Below, piece by piece: positions 25,004 to 34,365 of a DNA stretch of 64,000 nt. Source of the stretch: Slackia isoflavoniconvertens (lineage in GTDB: Bacteria; Actinomycetota; Coriobacteriia; Coriobacteriales; Eggerthellaceae); the NCBI RefSeq assembly GCF_003725955.1, contig NZ_QIBZ01000008.1, forward strand, positions 1-64,000, given 5' to 3'. The stretch's first letter is position 1. The number at the start of each line of letters is the position of its first letter. The notes below the pieces were generated by a model, which saw nothing but the letters and a program-made list of their open reading frames with translations, was not told where the DNA came from and ran no database searches. Position numbers and translations under genes: made by a program.

Positions 25004-25924
25004 TTAGAACATCTCACGTTTATTGAATACGTACAGCTGCTCGAATTCCGACTGGCTCTTCGTAAGGTAAATGATGCCCTCGATAACGCCAATGAGCCAT
25101 ACCACGCCCGCCGCAATGCCGATCGTGAGCAGGCTGCCCAAAATAGTCACGCCCAACATAATGAAACCCGTGGTGTGATAGCCCAGATAAAACTTATGCA
25201 CACCAAACACGCCCAAGAAAATCGCAAGCAGGCCTGCGGCAACATGGTCTTTCGTATGCACGAGCGGCTGCTGGTAGGGAACCTGATAGGCACCTTGGCT
25301 CGACGCATAATAGCCATTGCTTTGCGAATAGTACGCTGCTTGGCCCGGCTGCTGAGCATAAGGTTGCTGAGCGGCATAACCAGGCTGCGCATAGGATTGC
25401 TGCGGCTGGCCGGCAGGCTGCTGCGACGCCGCACCTTGCTGCCCATAGGGAGCGCCATTGAAGACAGGAGGCGCCGGCTTGGGAGGCTGCGACGTGGGCA
25501 TGAAATCGGCAACGGCAGCCGCGACATAGGCAGGGTCGACCGGTTTGCCGTCGTCATCAACGACCTTCTCAATCGGCGGGGTGTTCGGGAAAGCCTCGAA
25601 AGTCTCTGGCGCGGCAGCCGACACGTTGGGGGCGGGGGCGGGAACCGCTTCGACCGCGGAGGCGTTGGTTTCGGCAACGAAAGACCCCGTCATACCCGAA
25701 TCGGCAGCGGGCGCCTCGGATGAAATCGCGGGTTCGACGACCTCAGCAACCCCAGCAACCTCAGCCGAAGCAGCCAAAGCAGAAGAATCGCCCTCGGCAG
25801 GCGCGCCCGCGCTCGTGGCCGCGGAAAGCTCCTCGAGGCGCTTGTTCATTTCTTCGATTTGGTGCTTGAGCGCCTCAATTTCAGCAGCATGCGCAGCCGA
25901 CGAATTCTTCGCCTCTTCAGCCAT
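25004..25924 (-). CDS. TM2-domain membrane protein
   Basis: The protein has 306 residues from an ATG behind AAAGGAGAG. A short coiled coil (AAEIEALKHQIEEMNKRLEE) is followed by an Ala/Pro-rich then Gln/Tyr-rich disordered region (QQPYAQQPGQAAYYSQ). The C-terminal 80 residues form a TM2 domain: KDHVAAGLLAIFLGVFGVHK, FYLGYHTTGF, then a second helix and GVIEGIIYL. The domain is two helices joined by a short turn and is of unknown function in bacteria. The arrangement parallels the adjacent zinc-ribbon protein, and both may be envelope-associated. Confidence 0.88.
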   Translation of the reverse strand: MAEEAKNSSAAHAAEIEALKHQIEEMNKRLEELSAATSAGAPAEGDSSALAASAEVAGVAEVVEPAISSEAPAADSGMTGSFVAETNASAVEAVPAPAPNVSAAAPETFEAFPNTPPIEKVVDDDGKPVDPAYVAAAVADFMPTSQPPKPAPPVFNGAPYGQQGAASQQPAGQPQQSYAQPGYAAQQPYAQQPGQAAYYSQSNGYYASSQGAYQVPYQQPLVHTKDHVAAGLLAIFLGVFGVHKFYLGYHTTGFIMLGVTILGSLLTIGIAAGVVWLIGVIEGIIYLTKSQSEFEQLYVFNKREMF

Positions 25925-26002
25925 AACCTCTCTCCTTTTTCAAAACGGCGTATCGCGCATATTCGCGATGCCCGCAATATGTGCTGGGGGCATACTATAA
26001 CG

Positions 26003-26032
26003 AAAAAGGGCGACGGCCTTAAGCCGCCGCCC
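26003..26032 (-). terminator. Terminator of the UMF1 permease gene
   Basis: GGGCGGCGGC pairs with GCCGTCGCCC around a short loop, followed on the minus strand by TTTTTCG. Confidence 0.85.
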
Positions 26033-26092
26033 ACCTGTTAAACGAGCGTTATGTTTTCGTAAGTTGCATACGCCGCGCGAGCGATGCGGATT

Positions 26093-27319
26093 CTACTTCT
26101 CGGGAACTTTCGTCATAAGAACGAAACCGATGATGAACAGCACGGCAATGCTGAGCACGCCGATAGAAGAATTGCCCGTAATCTGGGTAAACACGCTCAC
26201 GAGCAGCGTGCCAAGCACCGTTGCGTACTTACCGAAAATATCGAAGAAACCGTAGTACTCGTTGGCATGTTCCTTCGGAATGAGCTTGCCAAACTCGCTG
26301 CGCGAAAGGGCCTGAATGCCACCCTGGAACAAACCGACGCACACGGCAAGCACCCAGAACTCCGTGGCGGAGCGCAGGAAAAACGCCGCGAACAACGTGA
26401 TGCAGAAATACGCGAAAATCGCGATGAGCAGCATGCGCTTCGTGCCGAATTTGCCCGCCAGGCGGCCATACGCGATAGCCGAGGGGAACGCCACGAACTG
26501 CGTGACCAACAGCGCAAGCACGAGCTGGGTGGAGCCGATGCCCAGATCGGTGCCGTAACTCGTCGACATCGTGATAATGGTATGCACGCCATCGATATAG
26601 AAGAAGAACGCGAGCATGAACATGAACACGCGCTTGTCGGCGAAAATGCGCTTCGCCGTGGCCCACAAGCCCACGAGCGCGTCGCGGAACATGTGCTCGG
26701 TGCGCTCCTTGTAATGCGTCTGGTGCACGTTCTTCAGCACGGGCACGCTGAAAACGACCCACCACGCAGCGGTAATCACAAAGGAAATGCGAATGGCGTC
26801 GAGCTGGCCGAGGCCGAAGTTCTCGCCGAATAACACAAGCACGAGGCAAATGATGAAGGGCACGCACGAACCAATGTAGCCCCATGCATAGCCTTGCGAA
26901 GATACCTCGTCGTAGCGGTCTTCGGAATCGGTCGCGTCAATAAGGAACGCATCGTAGAACACGAGCGACGCGTTAAGCATGATGGTCGCTACCACGTACA
27001 TCACTAAGAACACCATCGCATTGCCGGGAATGCCCATGCATGCGAGCAGCACGGCGCCCGTGCCAATGGAGCCCACGAGCAAGCGTTTCTTGTTGCCCTT
27101 CAAGTCGGCGATACTGCCCAAAAAAGGCATGAGCAACGCGAGCAAAAGCGACGCCACCGTGGTTGCATAGCCCCAGGCCACCACAACAGAGCTGCCGGGG
27201 TCGGCAATCGCCGAGAAGTAAATGGGGATAAGGGTCGACGCCAGCAGCACGAATGCCGAGTTGCCAACGTCGTAGACAATCCAGCTCTTCTCGCGCTTCG
27301 TCAATTTTATTGCGGACAT
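26093..27319 (-). CDS. UMF1-family MFS transporter (Atg22-like)
   Basis: The protein has 408 residues from an ATG behind AAAGGAAGC. About 12 membrane helices can be traced. The N-terminal YDVGNSAFVLLASTLIPIYF and MPFLGSIADLKGNKKR (MFS loop 2-3 signature) are the marks of the UMF1/Vps22-Atg22 family; the ALSRSEFGKLIPKEHANEYY loop late in the protein is also typical. Relatives in yeast export amino acids from vacuoles; bacterial substrates are unknown. A monocistronic gene with its own terminator, divergent from the phospholipase-like gene. Confidence 0.9.
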   Translation of the reverse strand: MSAIKLTKREKSWIVYDVGNSAFVLLASTLIPIYFSAIADPGSSVVVAWGYATTVASLLLALLMPFLGSIADLKGNKKRLLVGSIGTGAVLLACMGIPGNAMVFLVMYVVATIMLNASLVFYDAFLIDATDSEDRYDEVSSQGYAWGYIGSCVPFIICLVLVLFGENFGLGQLDAIRISFVITAAWWVVFSVPVLKNVHQTHYKERTEHMFRDALVGLWATAKRIFADKRVFMFMLAFFFYIDGVHTIITMSTSYGTDLGIGSTQLVLALLVTQFVAFPSAIAYGRLAGKFGTKRMLLIAIFAYFCITLFAAFFLRSATEFWVLAVCVGLFQGGIQALSRSEFGKLIPKEHANEYYGFFDIFGKYATVLGTLLVSVFTQITGNSSIGVLSIAVLFIIGFVLMTKVPEK

Positions 27320-27503
27320 GCGTGCTTCCTTTTTTTCGTGGGAGGGACGCCCAAAATAACAACTTGCGTAAAGTTCTGGGCGCTGCGGAAAAAACGCTCA
27401 AACGATTGTATATCATGGGGTCTACACTGGGACGCGCGCATTGGCGGCTTAACGTCAATTCGCCGTAAAACGCCCCGCGCCATACTTCCGAAAGGGAGGC
27501 ATC

Positions 27504-28448
27504 ATGCCTGCAATTCTTACCCACGATTTCTTCGGCCAAGACGTCTATGCCGCGCATTCGCACGTCATCGGCAAATCGATTGACGAAAAAGATGCGTTCT
27601 TGCTGGGCAACCAAGGCCCCGACCCGCTGTTCTACCTTGTTCTTTCACCGAGTATGAAGCAATTCTTCGGACTGGGCAGTGCCATGCACCACGACGCCCC
27701 CAGCAAACTCATCGCCGCGCTGAAGGAAAGCCTGCAAGTGCTCGAGGAACACGAATTGCCCGTGGGTCGCGCCTATGCGCTGGGCTTTCTGTGCCACTAT
27801 TCGCTCGACCGAGCCATGCATCCGCTCGTGTATTGCCAGCAATACGCCATTTGCGACGCAGGCATCGACGGACTCAACCGCAGCCAGGAAAACGAAGTCC
27901 ATGCTGAAATCGAACGAGAATACGACGAAATGGTGCTGTTCAGCAAGCTGGGGCGCACCATTCGCTCCTACCGCCCCTTCGAAGAAGCGCTCCACGCGAG
28001 CGAGCACACTCTGCAAACCATTGGGAAAATGTACGCCTTCGTCGCGATGAAGGCGTACCGTACATTCCCGCCCGTCGACCTGTTCGTTTCCGCCGTGCAC
28101 GATTTCCGCCGAATGCAGCGCTTGTTCTACTCGCCGAACGGAACCATGCAAAGCGCGCTCAACGTCATTGAAACGCGCGTCCTGAACAGGCAATTCTCGT
28201 TCTATAAATCCATGTCGCACCGCGACAATGCCACACGCGTGAGCGACTTCGACAATCGCATGCGCCACCCCTGGGAAAACCCGTATACCCACGAAGTGAG
28301 CACGCAAAGCTTCTGGGATATTTTCGACGGCACGAAAGCCATCGCCTTCAGCGCAATCGAAGCCTTCGATAAAGACGATTTCGACGAAACCGCAGCACGC
28401 GCACTCACGGGAAGCCTCAATTTCTCGGGCCAGCCGGTGGAAGAATAA
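27504..28448 (+). CDS. Zinc-dependent phospholipase C-like protein
   Basis: The protein has 314 residues from an ATG behind AAAGGGAGG. It starts MPAILTHDFFGQDVY and has GNQGPDPLFY, GSAMHH and LGFLCHYSLDRAMHPLV: His/Asp ligands arranged as in the Zn_dep_PLPC family of uncharacterised, cytoplasmic-looking relatives of phospholipase C / S1-P1 nuclease. There is no signal peptide, so a secreted toxin role is unlikely. Close homologues are frequent in Firmicutes and Coriobacteria. Terminated by a strong hairpin shared with the convergent HD gene. Confidence 0.85.
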   Translation: MPAILTHDFFGQDVYAAHSHVIGKSIDEKDAFLLGNQGPDPLFYLVLSPSMKQFFGLGSAMHHDAPSKLIAALKESLQVLEEHELPVGRAYALGFLCHYSLDRAMHPLVYCQQYAICDAGIDGLNRSQENEVHAEIEREYDEMVLFSKLGRTIRSYRPFEEALHASEHTLQTIGKMYAFVAMKAYRTFPPVDLFVSAVHDFRRMQRLFYSPNGTMQSALNVIETRVLNRQFSFYKSMSHRDNATRVSDFDNRMRHPWENPYTHEVSTQSFWDIFDGTKAIAFSAIEAFDKDDFDETAARALTGSLNFSGQPVEE

Positions 28449-28463
28449 AACGACGGAACAGAA

Positions 28464-28490
28464 AGGCCGCCCTATCGGGCGGCCTTGTTC
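28464..28490. terminator. Bidirectional terminator
   Basis: AAGGCCGCCC and GGGCGGCCTT around a 4-nt loop between convergent genes. Confidence 0.8.
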
Positions 28491-28491
28491 G

Positions 28492-29094
28492 TTATTCAGC
28501 AGGCTTAAAGGTATCGCGATCGGGCGCGAAGCTCTGCATGGCCCTGATGGTGCGGTCAAACAGCTCGTCCAGCTCCCAACCGAGCATCTCGGCGCCCGAA
28601 CGAATCACATCGCGATTCACGCCGGCAGCAAAGCGCTTGTCCTTGAACTTCTTCTTCAGCGATTTCACCTCGAAGTCCATCACGCTCTTGCTGGGACGCA
28701 TAATGACCGCCGCGCCAATGAGGCCCGTAAGCTCCTCGGTCGCGAACAGAATCTTCTCCATCTGCAGCTCCGGCTTGGGCAAGTCGGGATTGAAGTCGCT
28801 CGTGTGGCTCTGAATCGCGCGAATGAGCTCGGGCGACCCCCCGGCAGCTTCGATGAGCGGTGTGGCATACAGCGTGTGCATCTCGGGTTCGTCATCATGC
28901 TCTTCCCAGTCGAGATCGTGCAGAAGACCCACGATGCCCCAAAACTCCTCATTCTCGGGATCGAATTCACGTGCGAAATACCGCATGGTCGCCTCAACCG
29001 TTTCGCCGTGTTCAATGTGGAACGCGTCTTTGTTGTGCTCCTGCAGCAAATCGAATGCCGCTTCTCGCGTTATGCCAGCATCGAGTTTCGCCAT
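28492..29094 (-). CDS. HD-domain hydrolase
   Basis: The protein has 200 residues from an ATG behind AAGGAGG. The metal-binding HD pattern appears as AFHIEHGETVEAT, GLLHDLDWEEH, HTLYATPLIEAAGG and IQSHTSDF, matching small HD hydrolases annotated as hydrolases or HDIG proteins that probably cleave nucleotides or phosphate esters. Two invariant aspartates and four histidines are in place, so it should be active. Separate transcription unit; a large hairpin lies just upstream. Confidence 0.87.
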   Translation of the reverse strand: MAKLDAGITREAAFDLLQEHNKDAFHIEHGETVEATMRYFAREFDPENEEFWGIVGLLHDLDWEEHDDEPEMHTLYATPLIEAAGGSPELIRAIQSHTSDFNPDLPKPELQMEKILFATEELTGLIGAAVIMRPSKSVMDFEVKSLKKKFKDKRFAAGVNRDVIRSGAEMLGWELDELFDRTIRAMQSFAPDRDTFKPAE

Positions 29095-29155
29095 GGTGTT
29101 GCCTCCTTATTCCTGCGCGCCGCGCGGGCGGCGCAAAACGAATTCGCCCTTGAGC

Positions 29156-29228
29156 AAAATGGCACCCGCAGCGTTTCTATCGCTCACCAAAGAGCGACCC
29201 CTAACGAAACGATGCAGGTGCCATTTTT
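29156..29228. repeat. 73-base nested inverted repeat
   Basis: The outer arms AAAATGGCACC / GGTGCCATTTT continue through GC...CGTTTC / GAAACG...GC with a few mismatches, and an inner CGCTC/GAGCG hairpin caps it. T-rich ends on both strands suggest a terminator for the wHTH gene on the minus strand; its size also fits a small palindromic element. Confidence 0.6.
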
Positions 29229-29300
29229 GCCCCTCACCCGGGGATGAGGGCAGGCAAATCTTCAATTAAGCCGAATTATAGGCAAAAAGTCCAGGTGGTG

Positions 29301-29657
29301 CTAGCGCTTGGCACGATAAAGGTTCGCCGTTTGCGCGCCAGACTCGGCATGGCACTCCTCAACTTCGACAAGGCCAAGCTTGCGCAAGCGGAAAATCGCC
29401 CTGTCGACGGTTTGCACGCTACAGCCTGCCTGCTTAGCGAGTTCCTTTTTCGAGCAACGCACGCCGTCGGACAGCGTCGTTTCCGCCGAAATGTAACCTA
29501 GAATTCTTTTTTGGGCGGAGCTCAAGCGAACTCCCTGGGATTCGGTTTCGCCACGCAACGAAGCCGACCTCCCTTCATCGTCTAGTATTTCCCCTATGTC
29601 GCGCCTCGCCGAAGCATGCGACGACACAGACCTTATTACATGCAAACAGTTTTCCAA
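29301..29657 (-). CDS. Winged-helix DNA-binding protein
   Basis: The protein has 118 residues if it starts at the TTG used here; no ATG or convincing ribosome binding site exists in frame, so the first ~40 residues are uncertain. The C-terminal half is a clear winged helix: LSSAQKRILGYI, CSKKELAKQAGCSVQTVDRA and LRKLGLVEVEE. It resembles small helix-turn-helix replication or regulation proteins more than any named family. Possible regulator of a neighbouring gene; target unknown. Confidence 0.65.
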   Translation of the reverse strand: MENCLHVIRSVSSHASARRDIGEILDDEGRSASLRGETESQGVRLSSAQKRILGYISAETTLSDGVRCSKKELAKQAGCSVQTVDRAIFRLRKLGLVEVEECHAESGAQTANLYRAKR

Positions 29658-29873
29658 TAGTATGAGCGGTTCCGAATAAACCCCCGCATTGAAACAATAC
29701 TGTTTACCTGCTAAAAGAGCGCCGAAAAGCCATTAACGACTGACGAACGATCGCAACCCCTTATGCAATAACGAACGCCAGAAACGCCCTTTCAACTGAA
29801 CGGTTATACTAAACAGCTTCCGAATAATTGTCCATATCATTTCGCCGAAAGACGCAGTTCGACGAAAATTCGA

Positions 29874-30989
29874 CTAAAGCGCAATCCCGAATACTCCAAC
29901 AATAAATCCGAACACCACGCCGCATGCGACCAAGCCCGCGGCAATAAGGAAATTCTCATGCATGGGACGGTTCGCGCGGAACAAAACAAGCAGGCCAACG
30001 CCCGCGCTTACCAACAATCCAGCGAGCATGGCTCCTGTGGAAAGGGCGCCCTCTAAATACAGCTCGGTAAGAACAACTGACGCGGCGCAATTGGGAATAA
30101 GGCCCACAATTGCCGAAACCACTACGGAAAGGTTCGAATTCGCAGAAATGAACGAGGCAAGCGCGTCTTCCCCAACGCCGTCGATAACGATTTCAAGCGC
30201 AAGCGAAACCAGAAATATGAACAACGTGACCTGCAACGTATGCACTAAAGAGCTCTTCGCGATAGCACCGAAGCCGTGGGCATGGCCATGCGAGCTATTG
30301 TGGGCATGGACGTGGTCGCGGCTGTGGTCATGCCCGCGATCGTAGTCGTGGGCGTGATCGCGCTCGTGTCGCTCGTCGGAAGCGCACGCAAGCTCGGCCC
30401 CACGTTCTTCCTCGTTCGAATACTCGGCACCCCAATCGTCAATGCGGCTAGCGGCGCTTTCCTCATGCTTTTGGCATACATCGAAAAGCGCGGACGGCGC
30501 ATCGCTTTCATCGTCGCAGCCGCAGTGGTCGCGCTCGCACAAATCGCGGATACGCATCGCTTCTACAGCATGGTGGCGAAGCCGCAGCACCACGTCAATG
30601 GCAAAGCCGGCAATAAGGCCGCAAAGGGCCTTAATCGCGAGAACCTCAGCAATGAACCCCGCTGGGGCTTGCGCGGCAATCATGATGGGCAGCATTTCAT
30701 CGCTCGTAGAAAGAAATACGGCAAAGAGCGTGCCCAGGGTAATAACGCGCGCGGAATACAGCGTCGCGGCAGCGGCGGAAAAGCCGCACTGCGGCACCAC
30801 GCCCAGAAGCGCGCCTATAACGGGACCTGCGGTGCCAGCGCGACGAACGGCGACGATGCTTTTCGAGCTCGCGTAGTGTTCGAGCGCTTCCATGGCGAGA
30901 TAGGTCACGAAAAGGAACGGCACGAGCTTCAAGGTGTCGATGAATGCATGCTCGAAAGCATGCGGGAGTATTTCAGCAAAAGTTTCCAT
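29874..30989 (-). CDS. Putative 10-TM heavy-metal (manganese-type) exporter with His-rich loop
   Basis: The protein has 371 residues. Two homologous membrane halves can be seen, one with GPVIGALLGVVPQCGFSAAA and one with VVSAIVGLIPNCAASVVLTE; the repeated G-x(2)-P-x-C motifs are the signature of the ArsP_2/putative manganese exporter family (PF11449-type). Between the halves is a ~95-residue cytoplasmic loop with CERDHCGC and a histidine run (HDHSRDHVHAHNSSHGHAH) that would bind metal. The ribosome binding site is weak. Upstream lies a palindrome CTCATATGAG (31068-31077) that may be an operator. Confidence 0.85.
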   Translation of the reverse strand: METFAEILPHAFEHAFIDTLKLVPFLFVTYLAMEALEHYASSKSIVAVRRAGTAGPVIGALLGVVPQCGFSAAAATLYSARVITLGTLFAVFLSTSDEMLPIMIAAQAPAGFIAEVLAIKALCGLIAGFAIDVVLRLRHHAVEAMRIRDLCERDHCGCDDESDAPSALFDVCQKHEESAASRIDDWGAEYSNEEERGAELACASDERHERDHAHDYDRGHDHSRDHVHAHNSSHGHAHGFGAIAKSSLVHTLQVTLFIFLVSLALEIVIDGVGEDALASFISANSNLSVVVSAIVGLIPNCAASVVLTELYLEGALSTGAMLAGLLVSAGVGLLVLFRANRPMHENFLIAAGLVACGVVFGFIVGVFGIAL

Positions 30990-31127
30990 AGCGGAACATT
31001 CTAGGGCTGAATGTTAAAAACCGCCTGATAACGTCATCAACTCACACGACGAACATGTGTATTTTTGCTCATATGAGTAGAGATTTGAAGATGGAGGAAT
31101 AGGGGTGCCACGAAAGCGACCTGCGCT

Positions 31128-32102
31128 TTATCCCTTCCATCGACGAGGATGACCCTTGCGCGAACGAATGCGCTTCGCCTCTTCATTGCGCTTCTTGGCC
31201 TCACGAACCTCGCCGCGCAAACGAAGATAGCTGTCATATCGCTCCTTGGGAAGCTCACCCGACTTCACAGCAGCGCGCACCGCACATCCAGGCTCCGCTT
31301 CATGTCGGCAATCGCGGAATCGGCACTGTTCGGCGAGCTGCTCCACATCAACGAATGCAGCCTCGATGCCCGCATCGGAATCCCACAAGGCAAGACCGCG
31401 CACGCCCGGCATATCGACAACGCTGCCAGCACCAGGAATCGCGATCATTTCGCGAGAAACCGTCGTGTGGCGACCCTTGCCATCGCCCTCGCGAACGGCG
31501 CCCGTTGCCTGCACATCGCTTCCAACCAGCAGGTTCACCAAGCTCGATTTGCCGACGCCGCTTTTTCCCAGCAGCACGGCGACGCGACCTTCCGGAATCA
31601 GGGCGCGCACCCCCTCAACGCTTTGGAGGTCTTCGGCAGAAACTACCAAAACAGGCGTGCCATGGGCGATTTTCTCAACCAAATCGCGCGCCTGAGCAAG
31701 CTCGACTTCGGTTTCCGCCAAATCAGCCTTGGTAAGCACGACAGCAACGCTCGCACCGCTCTCATGGGCCAAAACGAGCTCGCGCTCAAGCCGGCGCACA
31801 TTGATGCCCACCAAAGGCTCAGCCACGATAACCGTATCGAAATTCGCCGCAAGCACCTGCTGCTCCATGCGCTCGGTCGGATCTTTGCGCACGAAAGCGC
31901 GTTTGCGGTCATGCACACGTTCGATGATGCCTTTATCGTGGCCATCGGGCGCAGACACGTCGACGATATCGCCCGTTGTCGCGCGCACGTCGGCGCCCTT
32001 CACCAAAGCCGTTGCGTGCTCACAGCGAAGCTCACGCCCGTCGTTCAAGCGGACGAGCGGGTAGCCGCGGTCAAGTTTGATCACAGTTCCTTGCATAAGC
32101 AT
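31128..32102 (-). CDS. rsgA: Ribosome small-subunit-dependent GTPase A
   Basis: The protein has 324 residues with the circularly permuted GTPase order: an N-terminal OB domain (GTVIKLDRGYPLVRL), then G4 LTKADL, G5 VSAED, G1 GKSGVGKSS, G2/G3 with DMPGVRGLAL, and a C-terminal zinc site CRFRDCRHEAEPGC. RsgA binds the 30S subunit late in assembly and releases RbfA on GTP hydrolysis. The last 30 residues are very basic (KKRNEEAKRIRSRKGHPRR), apt for rRNA contact. It begins 3 bases after the upstream OB-like membrane protein gene, in one operon with trkH. Confidence 0.95.
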   Translation of the reverse strand: MLMQGTVIKLDRGYPLVRLNDGRELRCEHATALVKGADVRATTGDIVDVSAPDGHDKGIIERVHDRKRAFVRKDPTERMEQQVLAANFDTVIVAEPLVGINVRRLERELVLAHESGASVAVVLTKADLAETEVELAQARDLVEKIAHGTPVLVVSAEDLQSVEGVRALIPEGRVAVLLGKSGVGKSSLVNLLVGSDVQATGAVREGDGKGRHTTVSREMIAIPGAGSVVDMPGVRGLALWDSDAGIEAAFVDVEQLAEQCRFRDCRHEAEPGCAVRAAVKSGELPKERYDSYLRLRGEVREAKKRNEEAKRIRSRKGHPRRWKG

Positions 32103-32105
32103 TAA

Positions 32106-32849
32106 TTAACGCGACCTTTCCCGCATGCGCCAAAACACGAGCGCCAAAACGATGCCCACAGCCAAAGCAACGACGCCAGGCGCGAAATCTTCGACATTGA
32201 AGACGTCTTTATGTTCATAGCCGGCCGAAACCACATTTACCACCTGAGCATGCACGTCACTTTCGCCTTCATGCTGAGAACATGTTAGATTGAACATGCC
32301 CCGAACGCGCAAAGTGGTTCCCGTCGTACCGTATGTCCCATAGGTGTCGATCTTGCGCAAATCGCTGCGACGCACGAATACAGTAACGGTCGAGTCCGTA
32401 TCAGAGTCGCGCAGCACGATCCACGCATGGTCGGCGTCGCCCGTCACGGCAATGGCTTCACCCACCACTTCGCCCGTCACCTGCACGGTTTGCTTGTCGT
32501 AGTACGAATCGGCGCCAGCCAAATCGGCGATGGACGCATCATAGAGAAATGAGTTGTCGGAGGTTTGCCCGTCATCAATCGAATTATCGGGATTGTCGAC
32601 GGGTTTGGGCGCCTCCCCATTGTCGCTTTCGCCCTTTGCGGCATCGGCGTCGGCGGCAGCGGCATCGACGCGCGCCTTGGACACATCCTTTTTGTCGGTC
32701 GTAGCAGTTGAATCGGAATTCGACACCGATCCGGCCGAGCTGCCATCGCCATCGACGGCAAACGCAACGCCTGCGGGCACCAGGGCCACAGCGGCAGCAA
32801 GAACCGCAGCCAAAGCAGTTCGCGATAGCTTGTTTGCGCTAACGTGCAC
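32106..32849 (-). CDS. Exported membrane protein with OB-fold-like domain
   Basis: The protein has 247 residues. A signal peptide (ALAAVLAAAVALVPAGVAFA) is followed by an acidic Ser/Asp/Ala linker, then a ~100-residue domain (YYDKQTVQVTGEVVGEAI, AWIVLRDSD, TTLRVRGMFN) whose strand order looks like an OB fold of the nucleic-acid or cytochrome-assembly type. A single C-terminal helix and RMRERSR anchor it outside the membrane. It overlaps the trkH 3' end by 11 bases and is followed by rsgA, so it is co-translated with a K+ uptake subunit. Function unknown. Confidence 0.78.
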   Translation of the reverse strand: MHVSANKLSRTALAAVLAAAVALVPAGVAFAVDGDGSSAGSVSNSDSTATTDKKDVSKARVDAAAADADAAKGESDNGEAPKPVDNPDNSIDDGQTSDNSFLYDASIADLAGADSYYDKQTVQVTGEVVGEAIAVTGDADHAWIVLRDSDTDSTVTVFVRRSDLRKIDTYGTYGTTGTTLRVRGMFNLTCSQHEGESDVHAQVVNVVSAGYEHKDVFNVEDFAPGVVALAVGIVLALVFWRMRERSR

Positions 32850-34359
32850 GAACCCTCCTTTTCGGGCGAATGGATGCGATAATGGAAACCAGCAGTGCGA
32901 TGAGCGTTACGTATTCAAGACGGCCGGCCCACATATCGACGATATAGAGCACCTTCAACGGGTCGGGCATGCCAGGCTGAGTGATGCCGCACGACATGCC
33001 GATGTTCGACACCATAGATACCGATTCGAACATAGAAGGCGCGGCGGCATAGCCGAACGTGACCGTAACGATGGTCGTAATGAGAAATGCCACGCCATAC
33101 AGCAGCAACACCACGAGGTTTGCGCGAACCAAATCGTGGGAAAGGGGACGGCGGCCAACGTGGTAGTACATAACCACCTGTCGCGCCGAAGCTGGGGCGA
33201 GCAAATCTTTGATATAGGCGACCAATTCCTTGACTAGAACACCGATGCGCAGCACCTTGATACCACCCGTGGTCGATCCGGCCGAGCCGCCAACTGCCAT
33301 GCAGAAGATGATGATGAGCAGAGCGCCGCTCGAAATCACCGTGGTCATTTGGTTCACGCTAATGGTTTGGAAGCCCGTCGAAGAGAATGCCGACACAACG
33401 GTGAATACGGCCCGTCGCAAAAGCGTCGGCAGGTCGTCGTAGACCTTCGCCGTACACAGCGTCGCCACGAACGCAACCAGAATCACACTCAGCCACACGA
33501 AAAGCGTGCGAATCTCAATATCGCGGAAGAAATGCTCGATATGTCCCTTCCATACCTCGATATGCAGAGTGAAGTTAATGGAGCCCAAAAGAATAAGCAC
33601 CATAATGACGATCTCGAGCGGCGCGCAATGGTAATAGATAATGCCCGTCGACATCGAAGTCATGCCGCCCGTATTGAACGAAGCAACGGCAAGCCAAAGA
33701 CCGTTGAAGAACGCGCGCACGGGCGCCATGCCGATGAAGAGGCACGCTGCCGTGGTCAGAATCGTGCCAATGACGATGGTCGCCATCGAGAATCGCACGA
33801 TGAAGCGAGCCGTTTGCATAATGTTGGGAATAACGTGCTCGCTGCGGCCCTCAGAGGAATACAAAGACGAATCGACCGCACGCCCGAACAAGCCCAGCGA
33901 CAAAGCGATAACGACAACGCCTTGACCGCCGATGCATTGCATGGTGAAGCGCCACGTATTATCGGCAATCGACATATGGTCGATATCTTGCACCAACGAA
34001 CAGCCCGTCGTGGTCCACGCGCTCATTCCCTCGAACACCGCATCGAGCATGCTGCCATAATGGCCCGACATATATAAAGGGATGGACCCCAAAAGAGCCA
34101 ACGCAAGCCATGCAAAGCCCGTAACGGCCAAAGCCTGCTTCGGCGTAAGTTTGCCAGGACTGGGGAGAATAAGGCGCAAAAGCGAACCGACGATGATCGC
34201 GACGCCTATGCCGAATAGATAATGCGACGCCGGCTGCCACTCACCAAGCACAACGGCCACAACAAACGGGACGCATTCAGCAGCAGCAAGAAACATCATG
34301 AGCACGCCCAAATAGTGCGCGATCACGCGGAAGTCATAGAATGAGAATTTCTGCCACAT
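32839..34359 (-). CDS. trkH: TrkH/KtrB-family potassium uptake channel
   Basis: The protein has 506 residues with four M1-P-M2 units. The selectivity-filter regions read SAWTTTGCS, SFNTGGMTS, FSSTGFQTI and SMVSNIGMSCG, each with the conserved glycine. A glycine-rich gate loop (GGSAGSTTGGIK) is present. It takes up K+ at the membrane and normally needs a TrkA/KtrA RCK subunit, not seen in this window. A 46-codon membrane ORF lies 6 bases upstream and an exported protein overlaps downstream; both may be part of the same unit. Confidence 0.94.
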   Translation of the reverse strand: MWQKFSFYDFRVIAHYLGVLMMFLAAAECVPFVVAVVLGEWQPASHYLFGIGVAIIVGSLLRLILPSPGKLTPKQALAVTGFAWLALALLGSIPLYMSGHYGSMLDAVFEGMSAWTTTGCSLVQDIDHMSIADNTWRFTMQCIGGQGVVVIALSLGLFGRAVDSSLYSSEGRSEHVIPNIMQTARFIVRFSMATIVIGTILTTAACLFIGMAPVRAFFNGLWLAVASFNTGGMTSMSTGIIYYHCAPLEIVIMVLILLGSINFTLHIEVWKGHIEHFFRDIEIRTLFVWLSVILVAFVATLCTAKVYDDLPTLLRRAVFTVVSAFSSTGFQTISVNQMTTVISSGALLIIIFCMAVGGSAGSTTGGIKVLRIGVLVKELVAYIKDLLAPASARQVVMYYHVGRRPLSHDLVRANLVVLLLYGVAFLITTIVTVTFGYAAAPSMFESVSMVSNIGMSCGITQPGMPDPLKVLYIVDMWAGRLEYVTLIALLVSIIASIRPKRRVRAR

Positions 34360-34365
34360 AGCGCG

